From NCBI GenBank assembly GCA_964564695.1, contig CAZMCC010000093.1, positions 1 to 15,814 on the forward strand: a stretch of DNA of 15,814 nt, given 5' to 3'. Position 1 is the first letter of the stretch; every line of letters begins with the position of its first letter. Made by a program: the position numbers and the translations under genes. Below the pieces are notes generated by a model, which saw only the letters and a program-made list of their open reading frames with translations, searched no databases and was not told where the DNA came from. This stretch comes from CAZMCC01 sp964564695 (GTDB lineage: Bacteria > Planctomycetota > Phycisphaerae > Phycisphaerales > UBA1924). This document shows, piece by piece, positions 7,145-14,437 of this stretch.

Positions 7145-8221
7145 ATGAGCGAACCGCAGCAGCCAAGTCCTTCGGGAACGCCCGGGTTTGTTCTGTACCA
7201 GTCGCCGGACGGGCGGTCGCGGCTATCGGTGCGGCTGGAGGGGAAGACGGTCTGGTTGACGCAGGCGCAGATGGCGGAGCTGTTCCAGACGACGCGGGCG
7301 AACGTCACCATCCACATCGGCAACGTGCTGGAAGAGGGCGAATTGCCCGAGGACTCAGTATGTAAGGAATACTTACAGACTGCCGCCGATGGGAAGGCGT
7401 ACTCCACCAAGCACTACTCCTTGGACATGATCATCGCCGTGGGGTACCGGGTGCGGTCGGGGCGGGGGACGCAGTTCCGGCAGTGGGCGACGGCGACGCT
7501 GGCCGAGTTTCTGACCAAGGGCTTCGCCCTTGACGACACGCGGCTGAAGGAAGCGAAGAACTGGGGCGAGGACTACTTCGACGAGCTGCTGGCGCGGATC
7601 CGGGACATCCGGGCGAGCGAGCGGCGGTTCTATCAGAAGATCACGGACATCTACGCGACGAGCATCGACTACGACGCGAAGGCCGCGATCACGCAGGAGT
7701 TCTACGCGACGGTGCAGAACAAGCTGCACTGGGCGATCACGGGACGGACGGCCGCGGAGACGGTGGTGTCGCGGGCCGACGCGCGCAAGCCCAACATGGG
7801 GCTGACGACGTGGAAGAACGCCCCCACGGGGCCGGTGCGCAAGGGGGATGTCACGGTCGCGAAGAACTACCTGAGCGAAGCGGAGATCGCGGAGCTGAAT
7901 CGGATCGTGACGATGTATCTGGATTACGCCGAGGACCAGGCCGCCCGCAAGGCGCCGGTGCATATGGCGGAGTGGGCGAAGAAGCTCGACGCGTTCCTGA
8001 CGTTCAACGAGCGGAACATCCTCACGAACGCGGGGAAGGTGTCGGCGGCGATGGCGGAGGAGCACGCCGCGGCGGAGTTTGAGAAGTTTGATCGGGCGCG
8101 GTTGGAGGGGGAGGCGTCGCGGGTGACGAGTGACTTTGACAAGGTGGTGGAGAGGGCGAAGAGGCTGGAGGGGGGGGATGGGGGGAAGGGTGGCAAGAAG
8201 GGGAAGGGCGAGGGGCAGTGA
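7145..8221 (+). CDS. RhuM-family protein
   Basis: 358 residues. The N-terminal part matches the RhuM family: VWLTQAQMAELFQTTRANVTIHIGNV (about 36-61) is a helix-turn-helix-like segment, followed by the hallmark CKEYLQTAADGKAYSTKHYSLDMIIAVGYRV and GTQFRQWATATLAEFLTKGFALDDTRL. The rest is helical (ASERRFYQKITDIYATSIDYD, then AEIAELNRIVTMYLDYAEDQA), ending in a Lys/Gly/Glu tail. RhuM was named from a Salmonella pathogenicity island, but its biochemical role is not known; homologues are frequent beside restriction-modification and other defence genes (my recollection). The ATG at 7145 has an AAGG about 10 bases upstream. It converges on a restriction-modification operon with a 38-base gap, which fits a defence patch. 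Codon use looks closer to the host than that of the R-M genes. Confidence 0.9.
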   Translation: MSEPQQPSPSGTPGFVLYQSPDGRSRLSVRLEGKTVWLTQAQMAELFQTTRANVTIHIGNVLEEGELPEDSVCKEYLQTAADGKAYSTKHYSLDMIIAVGYRVRSGRGTQFRQWATATLAEFLTKGFALDDTRLKEAKNWGEDYFDELLARIRDIRASERRFYQKITDIYATSIDYDAKAAITQEFYATVQNKLHWAITGRTAAETVVSRADARKPNMGLTTWKNAPTGPVRKGDVTVAKNYLSEAEIAELNRIVTMYLDYAEDQAARKAPVHMAEWAKKLDAFLTFNERNILTNAGKVSAAMAEEHAAAEFEKFDRARLEGEASRVTSDFDKVVERAKRLEGGDGGKGGKKGKGEGQ

Positions 8222-8259
8222 GCCGGGGCGAGGGAAGTTCCACCTGGCCACGTTCGTCG

Positions 8260-9261
8260 TCAAGCGGACTTTGCCTTGCGCCTCGGCCGTGGCTTCGCTT
8301 CAAGGTGCCCACTAAGCAACGGCTCCAGCAGGGTGTGACCGCTGCCGTTGACCCTCGCTCGATCAATGACGAGATCAGACGGCGCTGCAAAGCGGAACTT
8401 TGAGCCGCGCAGATAGTCTTCCGAAAGCTCGGACACAATCCACGGCCGCCCAAGGTCTTCGCAAACTCGCCCCGTCATGTTGGAGCCACCGAAGCAGTCG
8501 TAAACCAACTCACCCGGCTTCGTCAAAAACTTCACAAAGAACTCGGGAAGGCCATAGGGGAATCGCGCCGGATGGACCTTTAGTCCCGCCTGTCGGCAAA
8601 GACGCTGATATTGGGAGTTTGACTCCGTGTTTGCCAACTGAAGCAGGTTGGGCGGGATCGCACCTCCGTGCGACGTGTTGAACTTGTCTGTGATATCCCA
8701 ACCTGAAGGGCGCATCTTCGCCTTGTACCCGTCCCTAAGAAGCTTCTTCATTGAGTCTGAGTATTCAGTGAGCACACGGCGGTTATCTGCGTCAGGCCAT
8801 TCGGTCTTTGAGAACCACCACACTGTGTTCACCGCGTCCTTGACGCGGATGCGCCGCACTGTGACCCATTCCGCCGGACTCGGGAGCTTGGCGGGGTTGT
8901 ACCAATGGAACTCTTGAGCGAGATGGAACAGACGCTGACGTGTGAACTCAACCGCCACTTCGTACTGGTAGAGCGATCGGGTTGGAAATCCGCGATTCCA
9001 AGTCCCACCGAGGTCTAGCACGAACGACCCATCGTCCCGAAGTATCCGACGAATCTCCCGCGCGAACGGAAGAATCCATTCCAAGTAGTCCGCCGTGTCG
9101 ACGTTTCCGTATTCCTTTTTCCGTTTGAGTGCAAAGGGAGGTGATGTCACTACCAGCTTGACGCTGTCATCCGGCATCTCGCGCATGACCTCCAGCGAGT
9201 CCGCGTAGTACGCACACCCAAACTTGGTCTGGTAGTAGGGTTTTCGCTTCAGTCCAAACAT
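8260..9261 (-). CDS. M.PvuII-like DNA (cytosine-N4) methyltransferase
   Basis: 333 residues, close to the length of M.PvuII. Catalytic motif IV is TSPPF (39-43), the form usual for cytosine-N4 enzymes, and the AdoMet-binding motif I is DCFGGSNMTG (255-264); the order IV before I marks the beta class. Between them lie stretches I recognise from the M.PvuII group: ALKRKKEYGNVD, GSFVLDLGG, AEWVTVRRIRVKDAVNTVWW, PSGWDI, GGAIPPNLLQ and HPARFP. It methylates the exocyclic amine of cytosine in a short site and so protects host DNA. The site itself cannot be read from sequence; CAGCTG is only a guess. The ATG at 9261 follows the nuclease stop by 2 bases and its GGAG lies inside the nuclease's last codons, implying translational coupling. 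The GC is lower than in the neighbours, consistent with transfer. Confidence 0.93.
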   Translation of the reverse strand: MFGLKRKPYYQTKFGCAYYADSLEVMREMPDDSVKLVVTSPPFALKRKKEYGNVDTADYLEWILPFAREIRRILRDDGSFVLDLGGTWNRGFPTRSLYQYEVAVEFTRQRLFHLAQEFHWYNPAKLPSPAEWVTVRRIRVKDAVNTVWWFSKTEWPDADNRRVLTEYSDSMKKLLRDGYKAKMRPSGWDITDKFNTSHGGAIPPNLLQLANTESNSQYQRLCRQAGLKVHPARFPYGLPEFFVKFLTKPGELVYDCFGGSNMTGRVCEDLGRPWIVSELSEDYLRGSKFRFAAPSDLVIDRARVNGSGHTLLEPLLSGHLEAKPRPRRKAKSA

Positions 9262-9263
9262 TG

Positions 9264-10706
9264 CTACAACTCCGTCGGGAGACTGGCCCGTTTGATCGCC
9301 ATAGCGTTCCGCGCTTCTCTGGCGAGAAGCCCAGTGATTGCCGCGGGATCATCTCGAAGGGTCTTCAGGTCTGGCCCATCGAGCAGGATCAGGTGGTAGT
9401 TCGTATCTTCCATCACGTCGCGTGCGTACATCTTGGCTTGCCGGCTGAACCTCCCCGTGCTGACCACCATCACCACGCTGGACTTCAGTCGAAGCGCGAG
9501 GCCCACTTCCTTTGCCACGTCGCCTTCATTGACCGTTGAAGTATTCTTGCACTGAATCTGCCAGCGGCTGAAGATGAGCCGGGAACCCTCAACTACGGCG
9601 TCCACTTCCGCGTAACTCGTCTCTTTCGCTTGTACTCGCCATCCCACAAACTCCAAGCCGATGAGCCGAGTGAGATAGAGCGTCAGCGCCTCCAGCGCCA
9701 AGCCTCGCTTGTGTGTCTCTTCGATCGGCAAGTCCAAGTCGCGCAAAATGTCAGCCAAAGGAAACCGGATTAGCCTTCGGTACTTGACGCCGACAGATCG
9801 CGTTAGCGCGTCAAGAATCGGCTCCGTCACTTCCCGTCGGAGTAGAGGCGTGGGCCGGACAGTGTGCGGCTTGGCTCCACGGCCCGCCGTCGTCTTTTCA
9901 GACGTAACCAGACCCGCCGCTTCAAGCGGCTTCAGGATGCTATTGGGCAAGCTCTTTACCGGGAATTTGACGCCGAATATGTTCGCTGCGTATTCAGCCA
10001 CCTTGTTGCTGGCATACTCGTCAACATTTAGACGCGCTAGGCCGCGGGCGAACGCAATTTGCACCTCGTCTAGGCCGGCGAACACTTCGAGCGTCGCTTC
10101 GTCTACGCCGAGAAGGGCGTCCATTGTGGGCTGATCGATCGTCCAACCGTCGCGCACAACGCCCGCAAGCTCGAGCCACTGCCGCATGGAATTCAGGTGC
10201 GTTCCTCCGGGTGGCACGTAGAGACCGCGTTCCTTCAGGTGCTCAGCAATGTCCGGAACGGTGACTTTGTGCCCGCCGGTTTGCATGTCTCGCACTGTCT
10301 GAAGCACCTCGAGCCCGTGGCACTCGATGAGGACGTGGCGAGCGAAGGCGCGGTGTAGTTCCTTTGGTTTGGCCCGAAGGCCAATCAAGCGCCGCCCTTC
10401 GTCCGTGATCGTCAGCAGCTCGCGGTCTGCCTTCGTACTTCCGGTTTCGACCAGCCCATACCCTTTCAGCGCCAGAAGCGAATTTGTAGCGAAGGAAAGG
10501 CCGTCTCCCGTTTCTTCCTTGCCCTTTCCTTCCCCCGGCGCACGCGGCGAGCCATCCGCTCGCTTGCTCCAAAATCGCTTGTAGACGGCACGCACGAAGG
10601 CTGGCCGGTCTCCCTCGCTTTGCTCCAAGATGCCCAGAAGGTCCGACAGAACAACACCACGCTCGGGCGAGAATTCAGACCCGAAGGGGATGTCGCTCTT
10701 GGGCAT
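9264..10706 (-). CDS. Mrr-like PD-(D/E)XK restriction endonuclease
   Basis: 480 residues. The N-terminal part contains winged-helix-like elements (SFATNSLLALKGYGLVET, LLTITDEGRRLIGL, about 70-110) and further helical DNA-binding-like segments up to 290. The C-terminal domain has the Mrr-type nuclease core: a helix with KRGLALEALTLYL (333-345), EVD with D369, then QIQCKN with Q385-x-K387, followed by GDVAKEVGLAL and SSVVMVVSTGRFS. D...QxK is the Mrr variant of the PD-(D/E)XK active site. Placed directly before a DNA methyltransferase with 2 bases between them, it is most likely the restriction partner. The ATG at 10706 has AAGGGA about 4 bases upstream. No controller protein is seen. The gene has lower GC than the flanks. 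I do not recognise a characterised enzyme with this full-length architecture; cleavage type (II or IV-like) is inference. Confidence 0.85.
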   Translation of the reverse strand: MPKSDIPFGSEFSPERGVVLSDLLGILEQSEGDRPAFVRAVYKRFWSKRADGSPRAPGEGKGKEETGDGLSFATNSLLALKGYGLVETGSTKADRELLTITDEGRRLIGLRAKPKELHRAFARHVLIECHGLEVLQTVRDMQTGGHKVTVPDIAEHLKERGLYVPPGGTHLNSMRQWLELAGVVRDGWTIDQPTMDALLGVDEATLEVFAGLDEVQIAFARGLARLNVDEYASNKVAEYAANIFGVKFPVKSLPNSILKPLEAAGLVTSEKTTAGRGAKPHTVRPTPLLRREVTEPILDALTRSVGVKYRRLIRFPLADILRDLDLPIEETHKRGLALEALTLYLTRLIGLEFVGWRVQAKETSYAEVDAVVEGSRLIFSRWQIQCKNTSTVNEGDVAKEVGLALRLKSSVVMVVSTGRFSRQAKMYARDVMEDTNYHLILLDGPDLKTLRDDPAAITGLLAREARNAMAIKRASLPTEL

Positions 10707-10948
10707 GGCGTCCCTTGAAAAGAGGTGCGGCTCGAACTGAACGGAGTGTACGCGAACCCATTTAGCCAGCGCCTGTCGGTTAGGCCCTGTACGATGGGAA
10801 GATGACCCTCAAGCAATGCTCGATCATTGCGATTTGATCGATGCGAGGAATTGGGCGGCGACGCGGCGGCATCCCGGAATCAAGCCGATGCACGGTCGTG
10901 TCGTACTCACCCCGTTGACCCCCGTCCGCGCAGCCGAGCTCTAGTTCA

Positions 10949-12091
10949 TCAATGCCCAAACAGATTCTTCTCCCCGAACATCCCCTTCGAGTCGAAGTAC
11001 TCGAGGGCTTCGGGGACGTTTTTGAAGATTCGGGTGGCGGTCTCGGTGATGAAGGGGCTGGGGGCCTTCTTTGGTTTCCACACCACGTAGACCTCCTTGG
11101 TGTGCTCGAAGGCGTGGTGGAGCTCGCGTTCGACGCCGCTGGAGAGGCCGGGGATGTCCTTGCCGCCGGCGCCGGGGAGTTCGGGGATGAGGCTGACGAT
11201 CATGTCGGACTGGTCGATGAGCTTGAAGTCGCGCATGTAGATCTGGCCGTCGACGTCGCCGGCGATGTCGAGGACTTCGCGGACGCGGACCTTGATGGGC
11301 TTGCCGTCGCCCAAAATCTTTGAGCCGCCGAAGCTGTGGGGGGCGACTTCGATGAATTCCTTGCCTTCGCGGGCCGCGGCGATGGAGCGGTCGAGGAGCA
11401 GCTTCTCGTCGACGTCCCCTGGATCGAACGTCACGAAGTGCTCGGCGAGGGCGGCGCGGAAGGAGTCGATTTCCGCTAACACGTCGGGCATGTCGACGAC
11501 GTGGCTCATGGGGAAGCTGGGGTAGACCTTGCGCATCGTCGGGCGGCAGGTGAGGCGGAACATCGTCTTGCGGGTGTCCTGGTGGCGGCCGCGGCTGACG
11601 ATGTAGAACTTGCTGCCGGGGATGGCCTGGGAGAGCATCTCGGTGGCGAGGATCTCTTCCTCGCGCCAGACCATGCAGTCCTTGAGGGTGGCGTCGATCT
11701 CGTGCTCGGCGTGGAGGCGGTGGTGGACGACCTCGATGTTATCGACGAGGCAGATGAAGATGTCGGGCTCGAAGGCGCGGACCTGGTCGAAGTCGAACGC
11801 GGGGAACAGGCCGTGGCGCCAGCGGAAAGTCGCGTGGGTGTTGACGATCGCGTTCTTCTTGCCCGACGACTGCGTGTTGACGTCCTTGAACGCGGCCCGG
11901 CGGAGGGAGTTGAGGCGGCTGAGGGGGAGGTCGAGGATCTTGCCCGGACGGACGTCGCGGGTCTCGTTGTACATCAGGTCGCCGAGGTGGTAGAGGTCGA
12001 GGGCCTCGCCCTGCTCGCCGGCGAGGCGCTTGACGGCCTCGAGGTACGGCTTCTTTTCCATTCCGACCTGGCCGGTGACGATGGCTCGCAT
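10949..12091 (-). CDS. Archaeal-adenylate-kinase-like protein with deoxyribosyltransferase-like C-terminus
   Basis: 380 residues. The N-terminal 200 residues follow the layout of archaeal AdkA-type adenylate kinase: a P-loop-like MRAIVTGQVGMEKKPYLE (1-18), LDLYHLGDLMYNE (31-43), AIVNTHATFRWRHGLFPAFD (81-100) in place of DTHxT...GLP, then RAFEPDIFICLVDN (105-118). The P-loop is degenerate: GQVGMEKK where GxxGxGKT/S is expected, so activity is uncertain. Residues 285-340 (MRDFKLIDQSDMIVSLIPEL, then SSGVERELHHAFEHTKEVYVVW) match the pattern of nucleoside 2-deoxyribosyltransferase-fold proteins, with an Asp-x-hydrophobic strand and a Glu-bearing helix (E321/E323). The role may be nucleotide-related, but this is inference. 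The ATG at 12091 has AAGGGAG 5-6 bases upstream. It is a cytoplasmic protein, probably a single gene; a hairpin repeat separates it from the lipoprotein gene upstream. Confidence 0.65.
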   Translation of the reverse strand: MRAIVTGQVGMEKKPYLEAVKRLAGEQGEALDLYHLGDLMYNETRDVRPGKILDLPLSRLNSLRRAAFKDVNTQSSGKKNAIVNTHATFRWRHGLFPAFDFDQVRAFEPDIFICLVDNIEVVHHRLHAEHEIDATLKDCMVWREEEILATEMLSQAIPGSKFYIVSRGRHQDTRKTMFRLTCRPTMRKVYPSFPMSHVVDMPDVLAEIDSFRAALAEHFVTFDPGDVDEKLLLDRSIAAAREGKEFIEVAPHSFGGSKILGDGKPIKVRVREVLDIAGDVDGQIYMRDFKLIDQSDMIVSLIPELPGAGGKDIPGLSSGVERELHHAFEHTKEVYVVWKPKKAPSPFITETATRIFKNVPEALEYFDSKGMFGEKNLFGH

Positions 12092-12140
12092 GGGGGCTCC
12101 CTTCAGCGGTAGATCGTAGAGCGATGCGGGCGGGGGGTTG

Positions 12141-12219
12141 AGAAGTGGCGGAGTGGCATAGTGGCGAAGTGGCCTCGCTCGTGTGCCACCTTGCCACTGT
12201 GCCACTTCACCACTTCCGC
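12141..12219. repeat. Inverted repeat of AGTGGC 9-mers
   Basis: The left arm (12141-12174) has four units of the form AAGTGGCGG/AGTGGCATA; the right arm (12186-12219) is the reverse complement with a few substitutions (TGCCACTTCACCACTTCC). The loop is about 11 bases. It sits in the 135-base gap between the lipoprotein stop and the kinase-like gene start, in line with transcription, so it could attenuate or insulate. It is similar in build, not in sequence, to the 3086-3324 repeat. Confidence 0.75.
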
Positions 12220-12226
12220 TCGTCGC

Positions 12227-13438
12227 TCACGGCCCCGCGCGGCGAACGGCGAAGATGCGGTAGGGCTCGGTGGGCTTTGCGCCGGTCGTGTTGAACCACT
12301 CGGTGAGGTGGATCTGCGCGGTGGAGACGAGGAGGGTGTTGTTGGGGGCGAAGGCGATGGTGTCGGGCCAGGCGAGGCGGGGGTCGGAGACGAGGGTGTC
12401 GAAGCGGCCGTCGGGGCGGCGGACGACGACGGCGTTCTGCTCGATGGCGGTGAGGTAGAGGTTGTCGAATTCGTCGATCTCCATGCCGTCGGTGGCGACG
12501 CTGGTGCCGAGGTTTTCGACGGCGGCGGCGAGGGCGGCGGGCGGGAGGGAGGGGTCGCGGAGGGCGGCGGTGGGGACGCGGTAGAGGGTGCGGCCGGTGA
12601 TGGGCTGGTAGTAGAGGTATGTGCGGTCGCGCGAGAGGGCGATGCCGTCGGCGTGGATCTGGGGGACTTGACCGGCGTTGGGGCCGGCGCGGTAGCGGAG
12701 TTCGCGCCCCCCCACGCCGCCGACGTGCGGGATGTACGAGGACTCGGCCTTGGTGCTCGGGTGATCGGCGAGCACACGGCGGGCGACGCCGGATTCGAGG
12801 TCGAGGACGACGATCGCGCCCAGGCCAGAGTCGGTGATGTACGCGAGGGCCTTGCGCGTGTCGATGCGGACGTCGTTGAGGTAGCTCTTGCTGGGGGCGA
12901 CGGCGTCGGTGAAGCGGTAGGTGCGGAGGAGCGTGTTGGTGGTCAGGTCGAAGCACACGAGCTTCGCGGCGCCCCCCCCACGCCCGCCGGGGACCACGCC
13001 GGCGAGCTTCGGCGAGCCGGCGTCGAGGACCCAGAGGCGGTCGGTGTCGTCGACGTGCACCGACTGCACGCAGATCCAGTGCCGGTCGAGGGGCTGGTAG
13101 TCGGTGGAGTCGGGGGTCCACGACTGCCACTCTTCATTGGGATAGGGCGTGACGCTGGAGTCGGCGTGGACCTCGGCGACGGACCAGCGCATCGGGTCGT
13201 TCCAGCGCGGGTAGTTCACGAAGACGCGGCCGGAGTGTGAGCACGCGACGCCGGTCCACTGGAAGGAGTCGGAGTGGGCGACCTCGACGAGGCGGGCGGG
13301 GGGCGGGTCGAGGTCGGCGGCGGGGGCTTTGGGGGCGGAGGAGCAGCCAGTGAGTGCCACACCCGCGGCGGCGATGGCAAAGCACGCGACGAGCGTGGCG
13401 AGGGCGACGGAGCGGCGGACGGTGGTCGTTCTTTGCAT
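12227..13438 (-). CDS. Lipoprotein of the Yellow/major royal jelly protein family
   Basis: 403 residues. The N-terminus is a lipoprotein signal: MQRTTTVRRSVALATLVACF, then the lipobox LTGC with C32, so the mature protein should be lipid-anchored outside the cytoplasm. The rest is a beta-propeller-like series of strands typical of the bacterial Yellow/royal-jelly family: LVEVAHSDSFQWTGVACS and GRVFVNYPRW at the start, VQSVHVDDTDRLWVLDAG, KSYLNDVRIDTRKALAYITDSG, IHADGIALSRDRTYLYYQPI, GTSVATDGMEIDEFDNLYLT and RLAWPDTIAFAPNNTLLVST. The role in bacteria is not established; SMP-30-type lactonase folds are related in shape. A GAGGG lies about 8 bases before the ATG. Upstream by 60 bases is the stop of the frameshifted secreted-protein gene on the same strand, so they could be co-transcribed. 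Confidence 0.85.
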   Translation of the reverse strand: MQRTTTVRRSVALATLVACFAIAAAGVALTGCSSAPKAPAADLDPPPARLVEVAHSDSFQWTGVACSHSGRVFVNYPRWNDPMRWSVAEVHADSSVTPYPNEEWQSWTPDSTDYQPLDRHWICVQSVHVDDTDRLWVLDAGSPKLAGVVPGGRGGGAAKLVCFDLTTNTLLRTYRFTDAVAPSKSYLNDVRIDTRKALAYITDSGLGAIVVLDLESGVARRVLADHPSTKAESSYIPHVGGVGGRELRYRAGPNAGQVPQIHADGIALSRDRTYLYYQPITGRTLYRVPTAALRDPSLPPAALAAAVENLGTSVATDGMEIDEFDNLYLTAIEQNAVVVRRPDGRFDTLVSDPRLAWPDTIAFAPNNTLLVSTAQIHLTEWFNTTGAKPTEPYRIFAVRRAGP

Positions 13439-13498
13439 GTTGGAGCCCTCGGGTGCGGCGGGGCCGCGGCGCTTCGAGCGTAGTCGGGGTTGCGGCGC

Positions 13499-14169
13499 CT
13501 ACGGCTGGCGCTCGAGTTCGGCCCGCTGCACGGCAACGAGGCGGCGGCTCTTGACGGGAGGAATTCCCCCTTCACCGCCGGAGGCGCGGGGCTCGTCGAG
13601 GGAGAAGGTGTGCATCTCGACGATGATGCGGTCGGGGGGCGGTGTGGGAGCGTTGCGGCCGCCGGCGGGGAGCGCGGTGTTCCACTTGGGCATGGCGTCG
13701 CCGGGGACGAGGCGGTAGGTGGCGGTGATGGCGACCTTGCCGACCTCGAAGTGGGAGGCGATGGTGCGGTCGGCGAGGGCGGCGTCGATGAGGATGCCGT
13801 TCTTCTCGTCGATGATGAAGCGGGTGGGGTCGGCCCCCCCACCCCCCCACCCCCCGCAACGGCGACGAGCTCGTAGGGGCGGACCTGATTGCCGGCGTCC
13901 CCCTCGTAGGCGATCTCCCATGTGAGGCGGTCGGGCTTGTCGCCGGGGGCGATGCGGAGCTGCATGGTGAAGTCCATCGCGGGACGGCCGGTGAGGGAGG
14001 TGACGGTGGAGGGGCCGCGCCAGGTGGCGTGCCAGGTGGAGGGGAGGAGGGTGGAGGCGGGGGCGGGGGCCGGCGGCGGAGGAGCGGGCGGCGCTGTGGG
14101 CGTCGGCTGGGGCCAGGAGGTTGCGAGGGCGGCCGCGGCGGTGACGAGGAGGAGGGAGGGGCGGAGCAT
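13499..14169 (-). pseudogene. Secreted protein of unknown function, frameshifted in a poly-G tract
   Basis: From the ATG at 14169 the frame opens with a signal peptide (MLRPSLLLVTAAAALATSWP), an Ala/Pro linker, then ordinary protein (LLPSTWHATWRG, RPAMDFTMQLRIAPGDKPDR, TWEIAYEGDAGNQVRPYELV). At the G-rich tract (13834-13855 on the plus strand) this frame turns into Pro/Ser/Arg-rich junk, while the neighbouring frame becomes sensible: ADPTRFIIDEKNGILIDAAL, VGKVAITATYRLVPGDAMPK, IIVEMHTFSLDEP, ending RLVAVQRAELERQP. One extra G in the last G run would join the two into about 223 residues. The family was not recognised; it looks like a small exported beta-rich domain. The cause may be a sequencing error, a true mutation or slipped-strand phase variation. 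The start is divergent from vapB. Confidence 0.75.
13834..13855. repeat. C7-A-C7-A-C6 homopolymer tract at a frameshift
   Basis: Three near-identical C runs (13834-13840, 13842-13848, 13850-13855) separated by single A residues, read as G runs by the minus-strand gene. The two halves of that gene are in different frames on either side. Such tracts are prone both to slippage in cells and to miscalls in sequencing. Confidence 0.9.
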
Positions 14170-14206
14170 GGGGGATCATTCGCTGGCACGACCGCGGACT
14201 TCGGTG

Positions 14207-14235
14207 TTGACACGTATGGCTGAAAATGCCATACT
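14207..14235 (+). promoter_or_regulatory. Sigma-70-type promoter for vapBC
   Basis: TTGACA (14207-14212, perfect -35), a 17-base spacer, and CATACT (14230-14235, 4 of 6 to TATAAT). A start site 6-8 bases after the -10 falls at about 14241-14243, exactly on the antitoxin ATG at 14243, so the message would have no leader. No Shine-Dalgarno precedes the ATG. Confidence 0.75.
14214..14234. promoter_or_regulatory. Palindromic operator, probable VapBC autoregulation site
   Basis: GTATGGC (14214-14220), 7 bases, GCCATAC (14228-14234): a perfect inverted repeat filling the promoter spacer and most of the -10. VapB-type antitoxins with bound toxin usually repress their own promoter at such a palindrome, so this is the expected binding site; binding is inference. 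Confidence 0.7.
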
Positions 14236-14242
14236 TCTGCAT

Positions 14243-14437
14243 ATGCGGATGACCGTCAACATCGAGACGAAACTCATGCAGACTGCGGCGCGGCTCACCG
14301 GTATCGACGGCAAGACGTCGCTGCTGAAAGCCGGTCTTGAGGCTCTCATCGCCCGCGAAGCCGCGCGGCGCCTTGCGGCCATGGGCGGCATCGACCCCAC
14401 GTTCAAGGCCCCGCCGCGGCGAAGGAAGAGCGCGTGA
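14243..14437 (+). CDS. vapB: VapB-family antitoxin
   Basis: 64 residues. MRMTVNIETKLMQTAARLTG is a ribbon-helix-helix start of the VapB (DUF2191-like) group, with DGKTSLLKAGLEALIAREA as the second helix and AARRLAAMGGIDP as the hinge common to this family. The C-terminal FKAPPRRRKSA is basic and would be the toxin-binding tail. It binds and neutralises VapC and represses the operon. The ATG at 14243 is preferred because it coincides with the predicted transcript start; the ATG at 14249 (third codon) is possible. Its last bases overlap the toxin start by four bases (GTGA), as is usual in such pairs. Confidence 0.9.
   Translation: MRMTVNIETKLMQTAARLTGIDGKTSLLKAGLEALIAREAARRLAAMGGIDPTFKAPPRRRKSA

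Larger units (their letters stand above)
8260..10706 (-). other. Lower-GC restriction-modification cassette
   Basis: The two-gene nuclease-methyltransferase operon is compositionally distinct: 8761-8820 counts 32 of 60 G+C, against 49 of 60 at 1381-1440. Long antisense open frames, frequent elsewhere in the window because of GC bias, largely vanish here. No transposase, integrase or flanking direct repeat was seen, so the mode of entry is unknown. The 242 bases upstream (10707-10948) hold no gene; they should contain the operon promoter, but no strong consensus was found. Confidence 0.7.

Noticed and set aside
10821..10840. CGATCA-N8-TGATCG inverted repeat upstream of the R-M operon, as a controller or operator box
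   Set aside because: It lies over 110 bases before the nuclease start with no C-protein gene and no second copy; a 6-base palindrome can occur by chance.
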